Made by a program: the position numbers and the translations under genes
The notes under the pieces: generated by a model
What the model saw: only the letters and a program-made list of their open reading frames with translations
What the model was told of the DNA's origin: nothing
Databases searched by the model: none
DNA from: Longimicrobium sp.
Lineage (GTDB): Bacteria; Gemmatimonadota; Gemmatimonadetes; Longimicrobiales; Longimicrobiaceae
Length of the DNA: 6,490 nt
Direction of reading: 5' to 3'
Assembly: GCA_030446945.1 (NCBI GenBank)
Contig: JAUJMI010000221.1
Coordinates: 1-6,490 of the forward strand
Shown: positions 1-5,918 of the stretch, one piece after another
How the letters are laid out: every line of letters begins with the position of its first letter
Numbering within the stretch: position 1 is the first letter of the stretch

Positions 1-1
1 G

Positions 2-709
2 GGGCGCGTGCGGGTGGCGGAGAAGGTGGACGGCGTGTGGCGCGTCAACGCGTGGGTCAAGGAGGCGATCCTCCTCTACTTCGCGCTGCGCCCGCTGGAG
101 CCGATGGAGGCCGGTGACCTGCGCTTCTTCGACAAGATCCGCACCAAGACCGACCTGCAGGCGCAGGGGATCCGCGTGGTGCCGCCGGGGGTGGCCCGCT
201 ACGGATCGTTCCTGGAGCCTGGGTGCGTGGTGATGCCCGGCTACGTCAACATCGGCGCGTACGTCGGCGCGGGGACCATGGTGGACACCTGGGCCACCGT
301 CGGCTCGTGCGCGCAGATCGGCGCGGGGGTGCACCTCTCCGGCGGCGTGGGGATCGGTGGGGTGCTGGAGCCGCCCGGCGCCGCGCCAGTCATCATCGAG
401 GACGGCGCCTTCATCGGCTCGCGCTCCATCGTGGTGGAGGGGGTGGTGGTGGAGGAGGAGGCGGTGCTGGGCGCCAACGTGGTGCTGACCGCGTCCACCC
501 CCATCGTGGACGTCACCGGAAGCGAGCCGGTCATCACCAGGGGCCGCGTCGCCGCCCGCTCCGTCCTGATCCCCGGCACGCTGCCCAAGGAGTTCCCGGC
601 CGGCACCTTTTACGTCCCCTGCGCCCTCCGCATCGGCGAGCGCAAGCCGTCCACTGACAAGAAGACGTCGCTGAACGACGTGCTGAGGACGTTCGACGTC
701 CAGGTTTGA
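2..709 (+). CDS. dapD: 2,3,4,5-tetrahydropyridine-2,6-dicarboxylate N-succinyltransferase, 5' end outside the window
   Basis: DapD transfers the succinyl group of succinyl-CoA to tetrahydrodipicolinate, the first committed step of the succinylase branch of lysine/meso-DAP synthesis, in the cytosol. Seen: 235 codons to a TGA at 707-709. The reading frame is already open at base 2 and the first residues align with about residue 41 of E. coli DapD (RVAEKxDGxW), so roughly 40 N-terminal residues lie upstream; the GTG at 8 is an internal valine. Hallmarks are FDK, VVPPG, MPxYVNIGAYV, the block GTMVDTWATVGSCAQIG, and HLSGGVGIGGVLEP, followed by left-handed beta-helix hexapeptide repeats. The aspartate of MVDTW (codon 284-286) matches catalytic D141 of the characterised enzyme. 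The C-terminal half (VLGANVVLTAST, PCALRIGERK, STDKKTSLNDVLR) is of the Bacteroidetes-like type. The position aligned with E189 is isoleucine (see findings). It is the first gene of a dapD-dapE-aminotransferase cluster. Confidence 0.95.
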   Translation, partial: GRVRVAEKVDGVWRVNAWVKEAILLYFALRPLEPMEAGDLRFFDKIRTKTDLQAQGIRVVPPGVARYGSFLEPGCVVMPGYVNIGAYVGAGTMVDTWATVGSCAQIGAGVHLSGGVGIGGVLEPPGAAPVIIEDGAFIGSRSIVVEGVVVEEEAVLGANVVLTASTPIVDVTGSEPVITRGRVAARSVLIPGTLPKEFPAGTFYVPCALRIGERKPSTDKKTSLNDVLRTFDVQV

Positions 710-716
710 AAAGGAA

Positions 717-763
717 GTGCGTGCGTGCGTTTGGACTCGCAGCGCACGAACGCACGAACGCAC
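717..763 (+). repeat. Imperfect inverted repeat with tandem 8-bp units between dapD and dapE
   Basis: Bases 717-731 pair with 749-763 at 14 of 15 positions (one G/A mismatch at 723/757), leaving a 17-nt loop. The right side is also a tandem repeat: the octamer CGCACGAA occurs at 743-750 and 751-758, with a partial third copy (CGCAC) at 759-763. The left arm is a GTGC/GTGCGT run. No T-tract follows, so it is not a standard intrinsic terminator. It begins 8 nt after the dapD stop and ends 31 nt before the proposed dapE start. It could be an mRNA-stabilising or partial termination structure, or a copy of a dispersed intergenic repeat. The pairing is seen; the role is inference. Confidence 0.65.
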
Positions 764-794
764 CAGCTCCGCAACCAGAAGCCGATCCGAAAAC

Positions 795-1901
795 GTGACC
801 CAACCACGGACCACCGCAGGCACCGATCCCGAATCCATCCGCCAGGAGCTCTCCGAGCGCACGCTGGCGCTCTGCAAGATCCCGAGCGAGACGGGGCAGG
901 AGGCGCTGATCTCCGAATGGGTGGAGGGGCAGTGTTCGGCCTTCGCGGGGCCGGAGTCGGTGAAGAGGATCGGCAATTCGCTGGTCTGCGATCCGCTGGG
1001 CGCCCAGGGGGCGCCGGGGCTGCCGGTGGTGGCGCTGGTGGGGCACCTGGACACGGTGAAGTGCGCCGAGGACCAGGCGCACGAGATCCGCGACGGGCGC
1101 GTGTACGGCTGCGGCGCCACCGACATGAAGGCGGGCATCGCGGTGATGCTCGCGCTGCTGGAGCGGTGGAACGAGCTGGAGGGCTCGCGCCCCGTCTGGA
1201 TCTTCTACGACGGCGAGGAGGGGCCCAGCGAGGGGAACGGCCTGGAGGCGGTGCTCACCTGGCCGGAGCTCCCCGCCATCGACTTCGCCTTCATCCTGGA
1301 GCCCACCGACCGCGCGCTGCAGCCCGGCTGCATGGGCGTCCTCCACGCCAGCGTCACCGTGCCGGGCGTGCGGGCCCACAGCGCCCGCCCCTGGCAGGGC
1401 GAGAACGCCATCTACCGCGCCATCCCGCTCCTGGACAAGTTCGCGAAGTTCGAGCGCCGCTGCATCACCTTCGGCGCGCTCGACTTCTACGAGGTGATCG
1501 TGGTGACGCAGGCATCCACCGCCAACTCCAAGAACGTGGTGCCGGACGCGCTGGTGCTCAACGTCAACTTCCGCTTCGCCCCCGGCAACACCGCCGAGAA
1601 CGCCGAGCGCGAGCTGCGCGAGATCGTGGGCGGCGCGGCCACGGTGGAGCTCATCGACGCCGCGCCCTCCGGCGAGGTGCACGCGGACGACCCGCTGATC
1701 CGCGAGTGGCGGGACAAGCTGGCGCTCGACATCCAGCCCAAGCAGGCGTGGACCGACGTTGCCCGCTTCACCGCGCACGGCATCCCCGCCGTCAACTTCG
1801 GCCCCGGCGAGACGTCGCAGGCACACCAGGCCAACGAATGGTGCTCCATCGGCTCGCTGGAGCACTGCTTCTCCGCCCTGTACCGGTTCTTTCGCCCTTG
1901 A
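795..1901 (+). CDS. dapE: Succinyl-diaminopimelate desuccinylase (M20 family di-zinc hydrolase)
   Basis: DapE hydrolyses N-succinyl-L,L-DAP to L,L-DAP and succinate in the cytosol, the step before DapF epimerisation. The 368-aa length matches the family. Metal ligands in M20 order, numbered from GTG 795, are H84 (GHLDTV), D110 (GATDMKAG, bridging), E142 (second Glu of DGEEGP), E169 (LEPTD) and H344 (SQAHQANEW). The catalytic pair is D86 and general base E141. The dimerisation domain carries HSARPWQGENAI with H195, a signature I associate with the Gram-positive/actinobacterial-type DapE. Start choice: the frame stays open up to GTG 717, but those extra 26 codons lie over the hairpin 717-763 and read as low-complexity Arg/Thr/Ser. 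GTG 795 leads straight into the usual N-terminal helix and the KIPSETGQE motif. No good Shine-Dalgarno precedes either start. It lies between dapD and a DapC candidate, consistent with one transcript. Confidence 0.94.
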   Translation: MTQPRTTAGTDPESIRQELSERTLALCKIPSETGQEALISEWVEGQCSAFAGPESVKRIGNSLVCDPLGAQGAPGLPVVALVGHLDTVKCAEDQAHEIRDGRVYGCGATDMKAGIAVMLALLERWNELEGSRPVWIFYDGEEGPSEGNGLEAVLTWPELPAIDFAFILEPTDRALQPGCMGVLHASVTVPGVRAHSARPWQGENAIYRAIPLLDKFAKFERRCITFGALDFYEVIVVTQASTANSKNVVPDALVLNVNFRFAPGNTAENAERELREIVGGAATVELIDAAPSGEVHADDPLIREWRDKLALDIQPKQAWTDVARFTAHGIPAVNFGPGETSQAHQANEWCSIGSLEHCFSALYRFFRP

Positions 1902-1909
1902 ACCCCACC

Positions 1910-3034
1910 ATGGAGCGGATCACGCCCTCGCTGATCCGCGCCCTCCACGCCCGCAAGCGCCCCGGCGACATCGACCTGGGGCTGGGCGAGCCCGTGCTGC
2001 GCCCCGACATGGGCCTCTTCGAGGCCGCCCTGGAGCGCGTCCGCCTCCACGGCGCGCCCTACTCCCCCAACGGCGGCTTCACCGAGCTGCGCGACGCGAT
2101 CGCGCTGCACCACGGCTTTCCGGGGCGCACCGCCGCCGCCAACGTGTGCACCACAGTGGGCTCGGAGGAGGCCCTCTTCCTCGCGATCAAGACGACGCTG
2201 GATCCGGCGCGCGACGAGGTGCTGATCGTGGAGCCGTGCTACCTCGCCTACCCCAAGCTGTGCATCCTGGAGGGGATCCGCCATCGCACCGCCGCCCTCT
2301 CGCCCGACGACGGCTTCGCGCCGCGGGCCGCGCCGGTGCTGGAGGCGCTGGGCCCGGGCACGCGCATGGTCATCCTCAACTCGCCCTGCAACCCGACCGC
2401 GCGCGTGTGGCCGGAGGCGGAGCTGCGCGCGCTGGCCGCGGGGCTCACGGCGCGCCCCGGCCCGCCCGTGTACGTGCTGATCGACGAGGTGTACCGCGAG
2501 CTCTACTACGGGCCGGAGCCGCCGGCCTCCATGGCGATGCTGTATCCGCACACGCTCACCGTGGGCTCGCTCTCCAAAAGCAACGCGCTGACCGGGATGC
2601 GCTCGGGGTGGCTGATCGCGGACGCGCCCGTGATCGCGAACGCCATCAAGGTGCACGGGCTGGTGAACACGGCCTCCAGCACTTTCAGCCAGTGGGTGGC
2701 GATGGAGGCGTTCGCGCGGCCGGGCTCCCTCGCGGCGCACCGGCCGCTCTACGCCGAACGCCGCCGCGCGCTCCTGGCCCTGGCGGAGCGCCACGGCATC
2801 CGGCTGGTGCCGCCGGAGGGCGCGTTCTACGCCTTCATCCGCCTCCCCCCGCACCTCGCCGCCGACTCGATGGCCGCGGCGGAGCGCCTGCTGGACGAGC
2901 ACCGCGTGGTCGCCGTCCCCGGCACCGCCTTCGGCCCCAGCGCCGAGGGCTGGCTGCGCATCTCGTGGGTGCCGGAGGAGGCCACGCTGGCCGAAGGGAT
3001 GGCGCGGATGGCCGCTTTCTTCGCTAGCGCGTAA
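1910..3034 (+). CDS. PLP-dependent class I/II aminotransferase, probable N-succinyl-L,L-DAP aminotransferase (DapC role)
   Basis: A 374-aa fold-type I aminotransferase of about the usual family length. Seen motifs: YSPNGGFTELRDAI for the substrate/PLP region, N161 in SPCNPTARVW (PLP ring), D192 and Y195 in IDEVYRELYY (pyridine N and O3'), Schiff-base lysine K223 in VGSLSKSNALTGMRSGW with phosphate-binding R231, and R350 in LRISW, which binds the substrate alpha-carboxylate. All core residues are present, so it should be active. The start is ATG 1910, 8 nt after the dapE stop. There is no clear Shine-Dalgarno, so translation may be coupled to dapE. The frame is open upstream, but that part overlaps dapE and is a shadow. 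Sequence alone gives aminotransferase; the dapD-dapE context suggests it makes N-succinyl-L,L-DAP from N-succinyl-2-amino-6-ketopimelate with glutamate. An aspartate or alanine aminotransferase-like role remains possible, so no symbol is given. Confidence 0.9.
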   Translation: MERITPSLIRALHARKRPGDIDLGLGEPVLRPDMGLFEAALERVRLHGAPYSPNGGFTELRDAIALHHGFPGRTAAANVCTTVGSEEALFLAIKTTLDPARDEVLIVEPCYLAYPKLCILEGIRHRTAALSPDDGFAPRAAPVLEALGPGTRMVILNSPCNPTARVWPEAELRALAAGLTARPGPPVYVLIDEVYRELYYGPEPPASMAMLYPHTLTVGSLSKSNALTGMRSGWLIADAPVIANAIKVHGLVNTASSTFSQWVAMEAFARPGSLAAHRPLYAERRRALLALAERHGIRLVPPEGAFYAFIRLPPHLAADSMAAAERLLDEHRVVAVPGTAFGPSAEGWLRISWVPEEATLAEGMARMAAFFASA

Positions 3035-3191
3035 TTGGCGCCGGGTACGCCGAAATCCGGTTTCTCGTCACGGAACTTGCCGCTCACGGGAACACGCTCC
3101 GCCCTGTGATCGTTCTGGCGGAGGCCCGCAACGCGCGAGAAGAGCGGCACTATCCTCTTGGCACACCGCTACCGTACGCCCATCCTTTCCA

Positions 3192-3349
3192 GGGAACTTA
3201 CCGTTCGAGCAGGGCGCCGAGATCGACCTGGCCAGCGAGGATTCATGGAGGGCGGAGGTGCGCCGCCGCGTAGAAGAGCTCCGTTCCGGCGCGGTTCCGT
3301 CGATCCTGGCGAGCAGGCGTTCAGGGAGATCGACGAGCTGCTCCGCTAG
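3192..3349 (+). pseudogene. Relic of an addiction-module antitoxin (PF09720-like), frameshifted and internally shortened
   Basis: In the frame of base 3216 the translation reads LPFEQGAEIDLA, then SEDSWRAEVRRRVEELRSGAV (3234-3296). This strongly resembles the C-terminal half of small putative addiction-module components (typically W-x-x-E-[IV]-x-R-R-[IV]-x-E-[IL]-x-x-G-x-V). The family's expected ending continues only in another frame: PGEQAFREIDELLR, 3305-3346, stop TAG 3347-3349. The join lies within about 3294-3304 and implies a net loss of one base (or gain of two). Between the LPFE..AEI segment and SEDSW about a dozen residues of the usual family length appear missing, and no start codon with a ribosome site is visible. 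Intact members run about 70-80 aa and are followed by a RelE/ParE-like toxin. No toxin follows here, as hairpins and the peptidase gene come next. The frame break and residues are seen; the family assignment is from memory of its pattern. Confidence 0.5.
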
Positions 3350-3377
3350 CGGGTTCTAGCGGAGCGCTCGCGCTCCG
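3340..3377 (+). repeat. Two overlapping, mutually exclusive hairpins at the end of the antitoxin relic
   Basis: A perfect 10-bp inverted repeat pairs 3340-3349 (GCTCCGCTAG, containing the relic's TAG stop) with 3356-3365 (CTAGCGGAGC) around a 6-nt loop. A second perfect 7-bp stem pairs 3360-3366 with 3371-3377 around the loop CTCG. The two share bases 3360-3365, so only one can form at a time. No T-run follows. They could be a Rho-independent-like end of the ancestral antitoxin transcript, a processing site, or remains of a mobile or dispersed repeat. The pairing is seen; the function is unknown. Confidence 0.65.
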
Positions 3378-3424
3378 AACGGGGCAGAGCGGGCACGATC
3401 GAAGGACAGCCCCTTGCGCATTGC

Positions 3425-3460
3425 GCCCGGCGCCCCCGAGCTTGGGGAGGCCGGGCTTTT
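3425..3460 (+). terminator. Terminator-like hairpin with short T-tract upstream of the peptidase gene
   Basis: Bases 3425-3431 pair perfectly with 3450-3456 (GCCCGGC with GCCGGGC). After a 2x2 internal mismatch, 3434-3437 (CCCC) pairs with 3444-3447 (GGGG), giving a strong GC stem followed at once by TTTT at 3457-3460. The layout is that of an intrinsic terminator on the + strand. The T-run is short, so termination may be partial. It would separate the dap cluster and relic from the peptidase, or act as a leader attenuator, since it lies 34 nt before ATG 3495. Confidence 0.5.
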
Positions 3461-3494
3461 CCGTGCCGTGAACCGTCTTCGACCCCGCTCCGCC

Positions 3495-5141
3495 ATGCGC
3501 ATCGCAGCCGCACTGCTGGCCTGTCTCCTCGCGCTCCCGGGCGCCGCACGGGCGCAGGAGACCACGCCCCCCACCCGCGCAGACACCCTGCGCGGCACCA
3601 TCACCCCGCAGCGGGCGTGGTGGGACGTCTCCTTTTACGACCTGGACGTGCGCATCGACCCGGCGGCGCAGAGCATCCGCGGGAGCACGGCGACCACGTA
3701 CCGCGTGCTGCAGCCCGCGCGGGAGATGCAGATCGACCTGCAGATGCCGCTGGAGGTGGACAGCATGCTTCAGGACGGGCGCAGGCTGGCGTACCGCCGC
3801 GAGGGGAACGCCTTCTTCGTGACGCTCCAGTCGCCGCAGCGGGTGGGGGAGCGGAAGACGATCGCCGTGCACTACCATGGGACGCCGCGCGCCGCCCGCA
3901 ACGCGCCCTGGGACGGCGGGTTCGTGTGGGGGCAGGACAGCACCGGCGCGCCCTGGGTGGCCACAGCGGTGCAGGGGCTGGGCGCCAGCGCATGGTGGCC
4001 GAACAAGGACACGCAGGCCGACGAGCCAGACAGCCAGCGCGTCGCCATCACCGTGCCCGACCCGATGGTGAACGTCTCCAACGGCCGGCTGCGCGGCACC
4101 CGCAAGAACGACGACGGCACCACGACGTACGAGTGGTTCGTGTCGAACCCGATCAACAACTACGACGTGGCGGTGAACGCGGGGAGCTACACGCACTTCA
4201 GCGACACGTACCAGGGGGAGAAGGGAACGCTCACGCTGGACTTCTGGCCGCTGGCGTACCACGAGGCCGCCGCGCGGCGGCAGTTCGCCCAGGTAAAGCC
4301 GATGCTCGCCTGCTTCGAGCGATGGTTCGGGCCGTTCCCCTGGTACGAGGACGGCTTCAAGCTTGTGGAGACGCCGCACCTGGGGATGGAGCACCAGAGC
4401 GCGATCGCCTACGGCAACCACTACCAGAACGGCTACCGCGGGCGCGACCTGTCGCAGACGGGCGAGGGGCTGGACTGGGACTTCATCATCGTGCACGAGA
4501 GCGGGCACGAGTGGTTCGGCAACAATATCACCACCCGCGACATCGCGGACATGTGGGTGCACGAGGGATTCACCAACTACTCCGAAGGGCTGTACGTGGA
4601 GTGCCTGCGCGGAAAGGAGGCCGGCGCCCGCTACACGGTGGGGCTGCGCAAGAACATCCGGAACGACCGTCCCATCGTGGGCCGCTACGGCATCAACGAG
4701 GAAGGGTCGAGCGACATGTACTACAAGGGCGCCAACATGCTCCACACCATCCGCCAGGTGATCGCGGACGATGAGAAGTGGCGCGGCATCCTGCGCGGGC
4801 TGAACTCCACCTTCCGCCACCAGACCGTCACCGGCGAGCAGGTGCAGCGCTACATCAGCCACCAGGCCGGCATAGACCTGTCGCGCGTCTTCCAGCAGTA
4901 CCTGACCACCACCAGGATCCCGGTGCTGGAGTACCGGGTGCGCGACGGGCAGCTCGGCTACCGCTGGGCCAACGTCGTGCCGGGCTTCGCGATGCCGGTG
5001 CGCGTGTCGGTGCAGGGAGGGCCGATCCAGACGCTGCGGCCCACCGAGCGGTGGCAGTCGATGCCGTTGAGGACGCGCGGCGACCTGCGGCTACGGGTGG
5101 ACGAGAACTTCTACGTGGAGTCGCGCCCGGCGGCCCGCTAG
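3495..5141 (+). CDS. Secreted M1-family zinc metallopeptidase (aminopeptidase-like, short form)
   Basis: Predicted to cleave N-terminal residues from peptides outside the cytoplasm. Residues 1-20 form a Sec signal peptide (MRIAAALLACLLALPGAARA) with probable cleavage after A20 (A-R-A before QE). An N-terminal beta domain (about 35-240) precedes a thermolysin-like catalytic domain (about 245-470). Zinc ligands are H334 and H338 in HESGH, with catalytic E335, and E357 exactly 18 residues after the second histidine (HEGFTNYSE). The substrate-amine motif is LGMEHQ (G297-Q301) in place of classical GxMEN. The transition-state tyrosine is probably Y409 in MYYKG. At 548 aa it has only a small C-terminal beta segment and lacks the large helical domain of APN/ERAP-type enzymes. 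ATG 3495 was chosen because it begins a clean signal peptide; earlier in-frame sequence lies over the terminator-like hairpin. There is no clear Shine-Dalgarno. The following gene starts 4 nt downstream. Exact substrates cannot be told. Confidence 0.92.
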   Translation: MRIAAALLACLLALPGAARAQETTPPTRADTLRGTITPQRAWWDVSFYDLDVRIDPAAQSIRGSTATTYRVLQPAREMQIDLQMPLEVDSMLQDGRRLAYRREGNAFFVTLQSPQRVGERKTIAVHYHGTPRAARNAPWDGGFVWGQDSTGAPWVATAVQGLGASAWWPNKDTQADEPDSQRVAITVPDPMVNVSNGRLRGTRKNDDGTTTYEWFVSNPINNYDVAVNAGSYTHFSDTYQGEKGTLTLDFWPLAYHEAAARRQFAQVKPMLACFERWFGPFPWYEDGFKLVETPHLGMEHQSAIAYGNHYQNGYRGRDLSQTGEGLDWDFIIVHESGHEWFGNNITTRDIADMWVHEGFTNYSEGLYVECLRGKEAGARYTVGLRKNIRNDRPIVGRYGINEEGSSDMYYKGANMLHTIRQVIADDEKWRGILRGLNSTFRHQTVTGEQVQRYISHQAGIDLSRVFQQYLTTTRIPVLEYRVRDGQLGYRWANVVPGFAMPVRVSVQGGPIQTLRPTERWQSMPLRTRGDLRLRVDENFYVESRPAAR

Positions 5142-5145
5142 GACG

Positions 5146-5772
5146 ATGGACGTGTCGGCGCTGGACGAATTCGAGCGTGGGCTGCGGGCGCGGATCGGCT
5201 CCCCCGCGTTCGTGCGCCCCTTTGTTTGCGAGGGCTCGCCGCTGGAGTGCCGCGCTCTCATCGTCGGCTCCAACCCGGCGACGGCGCTGGAGCTGGACTA
5301 CTGGAGCTTCTGGGAGCGCGGGTACGGCTTCCACCGCACGATCTGGGCGGAGGCGTCGCGCGCGCAGAGGCGGCAGGCGGGGAAGGCGGAGATCACCCCC
5401 ACGCGGCGGATGCTGGGGCGGATCATCAGGGAAGCCACGCCGGTCCGCTGCCTGGATACCAACGTCTTCTCCACCCCCACCCCCGCAGAGCGCGACCTCC
5501 GGCCCAGGCTGCGCCGCACCGACGTGTTCGACTTCGTTCTGAACGCCGTGCGCCCGGCCGCCCTCCTGGCCCACGGCAAGGAAGCGGCGGATCACCTGCG
5601 CCGCCTGCTCGGCGTCGATCAGCTTTCCCGTGAGCGATTCGAGCCCGTCCCGGCCTCGTGGGGGAGCATGCGTGTGATGGCCGTCCGCCACCTCTCGCGC
5701 GGGTGGTCGTACGCGCAGGCGGAGGCGCTGGGGCGTGCCTTGCGGGAGGCTGCGGAGCCGGCATCGCAATGA
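5146..5772 (+). CDS. Putative uracil-DNA glycosylase superfamily protein, divergent
   Basis: A 208-aa cytosolic protein whose motif order resembles the UDG fold. After a short N-terminal helix comes RALIVGSNPAT (residues 36-46), like motif 1 of UDG/MUG proteins (G-x-N-P). CLDTNVFSTPT (D104-T105-N106) follows at the position of the second core strand. AALLAHGKEAADHL (around 138-150) looks like the V-x-x-x-G-x-x-A strand-helix of the fold, and MAVRHLSRGWS with H182 resembles the C-terminal H-P-S region. The proline of the H-P-S motif is absent, and no motif-1 water-activating Asp or Glu is obvious, so uracil excision is not assured. It has no signal peptide or membrane segment. The start ATG 5146 lies 4 nt after the peptidase stop, with AGGA (5140-5143) just ahead, so the two are probably co-transcribed although their roles seem unrelated. 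An unrelated Rossmann-like alpha/beta protein is the alternative. Confidence 0.6.
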   Translation: MDVSALDEFERGLRARIGSPAFVRPFVCEGSPLECRALIVGSNPATALELDYWSFWERGYGFHRTIWAEASRAQRRQAGKAEITPTRRMLGRIIREATPVRCLDTNVFSTPTPAERDLRPRLRRTDVFDFVLNAVRPAALLAHGKEAADHLRRLLGVDQLSRERFEPVPASWGSMRVMAVRHLSRGWSYAQAEALGRALREAAEPASQ

Positions 5773-5773
5773 T

Positions 5774-5859
5774 CTCACATAGAGGCACAGAGAGACAGAG
5801 AAAGAACAGCAAAAGATTTTCTCCGCGGCTGGTGGTCCCCTCTGTGCCCTCGGTGTGAG
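5774..5859. repeat. Imperfect inverted-repeat element of about 86 nt with an A/T-rich centre
   Basis: It begins right after the stop of the UDG-like gene. The left arm CTCACA(TA)GAGG-CACAGAG (5774-5793) matches the reverse complement of the right arm (5840-5859), with two mismatches and a one-base bulge. The centre (about 5794-5838) is unusually A-rich for this genome (AAAGAACAGC and AAAAGATTTT), then CTCCGCGGCTGG. A T6 run follows at 5878-5883. Composition differs sharply from the flanking genes. Elements of this CACAGAG...CTCTGTG type occur, from memory, as dispersed intergenic repeats in several GC-rich bacteria, so a REP/MITE-like repeat or bidirectional terminator is likely. I see no transposase. 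Confidence 0.65.
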
Positions 5860-5891
5860 GCTGTTCGTGCGGCGCGCTTTTTTCGTCTGGA

Positions 5892-5918
5892 CCTCGCGAA
5901 TGCACCCCGAACGCGAGG
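5892..5918 (+). promoter_or_regulatory. Hairpin that contains the Shine-Dalgarno of the 141-aa gene
   Basis: CCTCGCG (5892-5898) is perfectly complementary to CGCGAGG (5912-5918), with a 13-nt loop. The 3' arm ends in GAGG (5915-5918), which sits 7 nt before ATG 5926 and is the only good ribosome-binding sequence there. If the stem forms in the mRNA, the ribosome site is masked, so translation could depend on melting, a bound factor or coupling. With 7 bp, six of them G-C, the stem should be reasonably stable. The complementarity is seen; regulation is inference. Confidence 0.45.

Larger units (their letters stand above)
3035..3494. other. Intergenic region without an intact gene
   Basis: The 460 bases between the aminotransferase and the peptidase hold a decayed antitoxin-like sequence (about 3192-3349), overlapping hairpins (3340-3377) and a terminator-like hairpin (3425-3460). 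In 3035-3190 I see no gene, tRNA or convincing promoter. One frame (codons in register with 3216) stays open through this stretch, but it has no plausible start and no recognisable protein. No good Shine-Dalgarno is visible ahead of the peptidase start at 3495. Confidence 0.6.

Noticed and set aside
743..763. CGCACGAA repeats as a CRISPR array
   Set aside because: The units are 8 bp, directly abutting, with no spacers; this is a tandem repeat within a hairpin.
717..794. N-terminal extension of dapE from GTG 717
   Set aside because: It would translate through the hairpin/tandem repeat, has AAGGA only 1 nt before the GTG, and adds a low-complexity Thr/Arg/Ser segment absent from the family.
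534..1865. 443-codon open frame on the minus strand, antisense to dapD and dapE
   Set aside because: It is the complement shadow of strongly conserved dapD/dapE coding sequence; its translation is low-complexity Arg/Gly/Ala/His/Val with no domain.
1487..2902. 471-codon open frame on the minus strand, antisense to dapE and the aminotransferase
   Set aside because: High-GC shadow with biased composition; the + strand has complete catalytic motifs over the whole region.
3159..3173. TGGCAC at 3159 as a sigma-54 promoter -24 element
   Set aside because: The required GC is not at the -12 position (GG-N10-CC instead of GG-N10-GC).
3158..3349. 63-aa open frame starting at TTG 3158 as an intact small gene
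   Set aside because: Only its last 14 residues look protein-like; the family-like residues before them are in another frame, so it reads as a frameshifted relic.
3513..3524. LLAC in the peptidase signal sequence as a lipobox
   Set aside because: The cysteine is residue 10, leaving too short a signal peptide; an A-R-A signal peptidase I site at 18-20 fits better.
3321..4862. 513-codon open frame on the minus strand, antisense to the M1 peptidase
   Set aside because: The HESGH...E zinc site and signal peptide are on the + strand; the antisense product is Arg/His/Val/Leu-rich with no recognisable fold.
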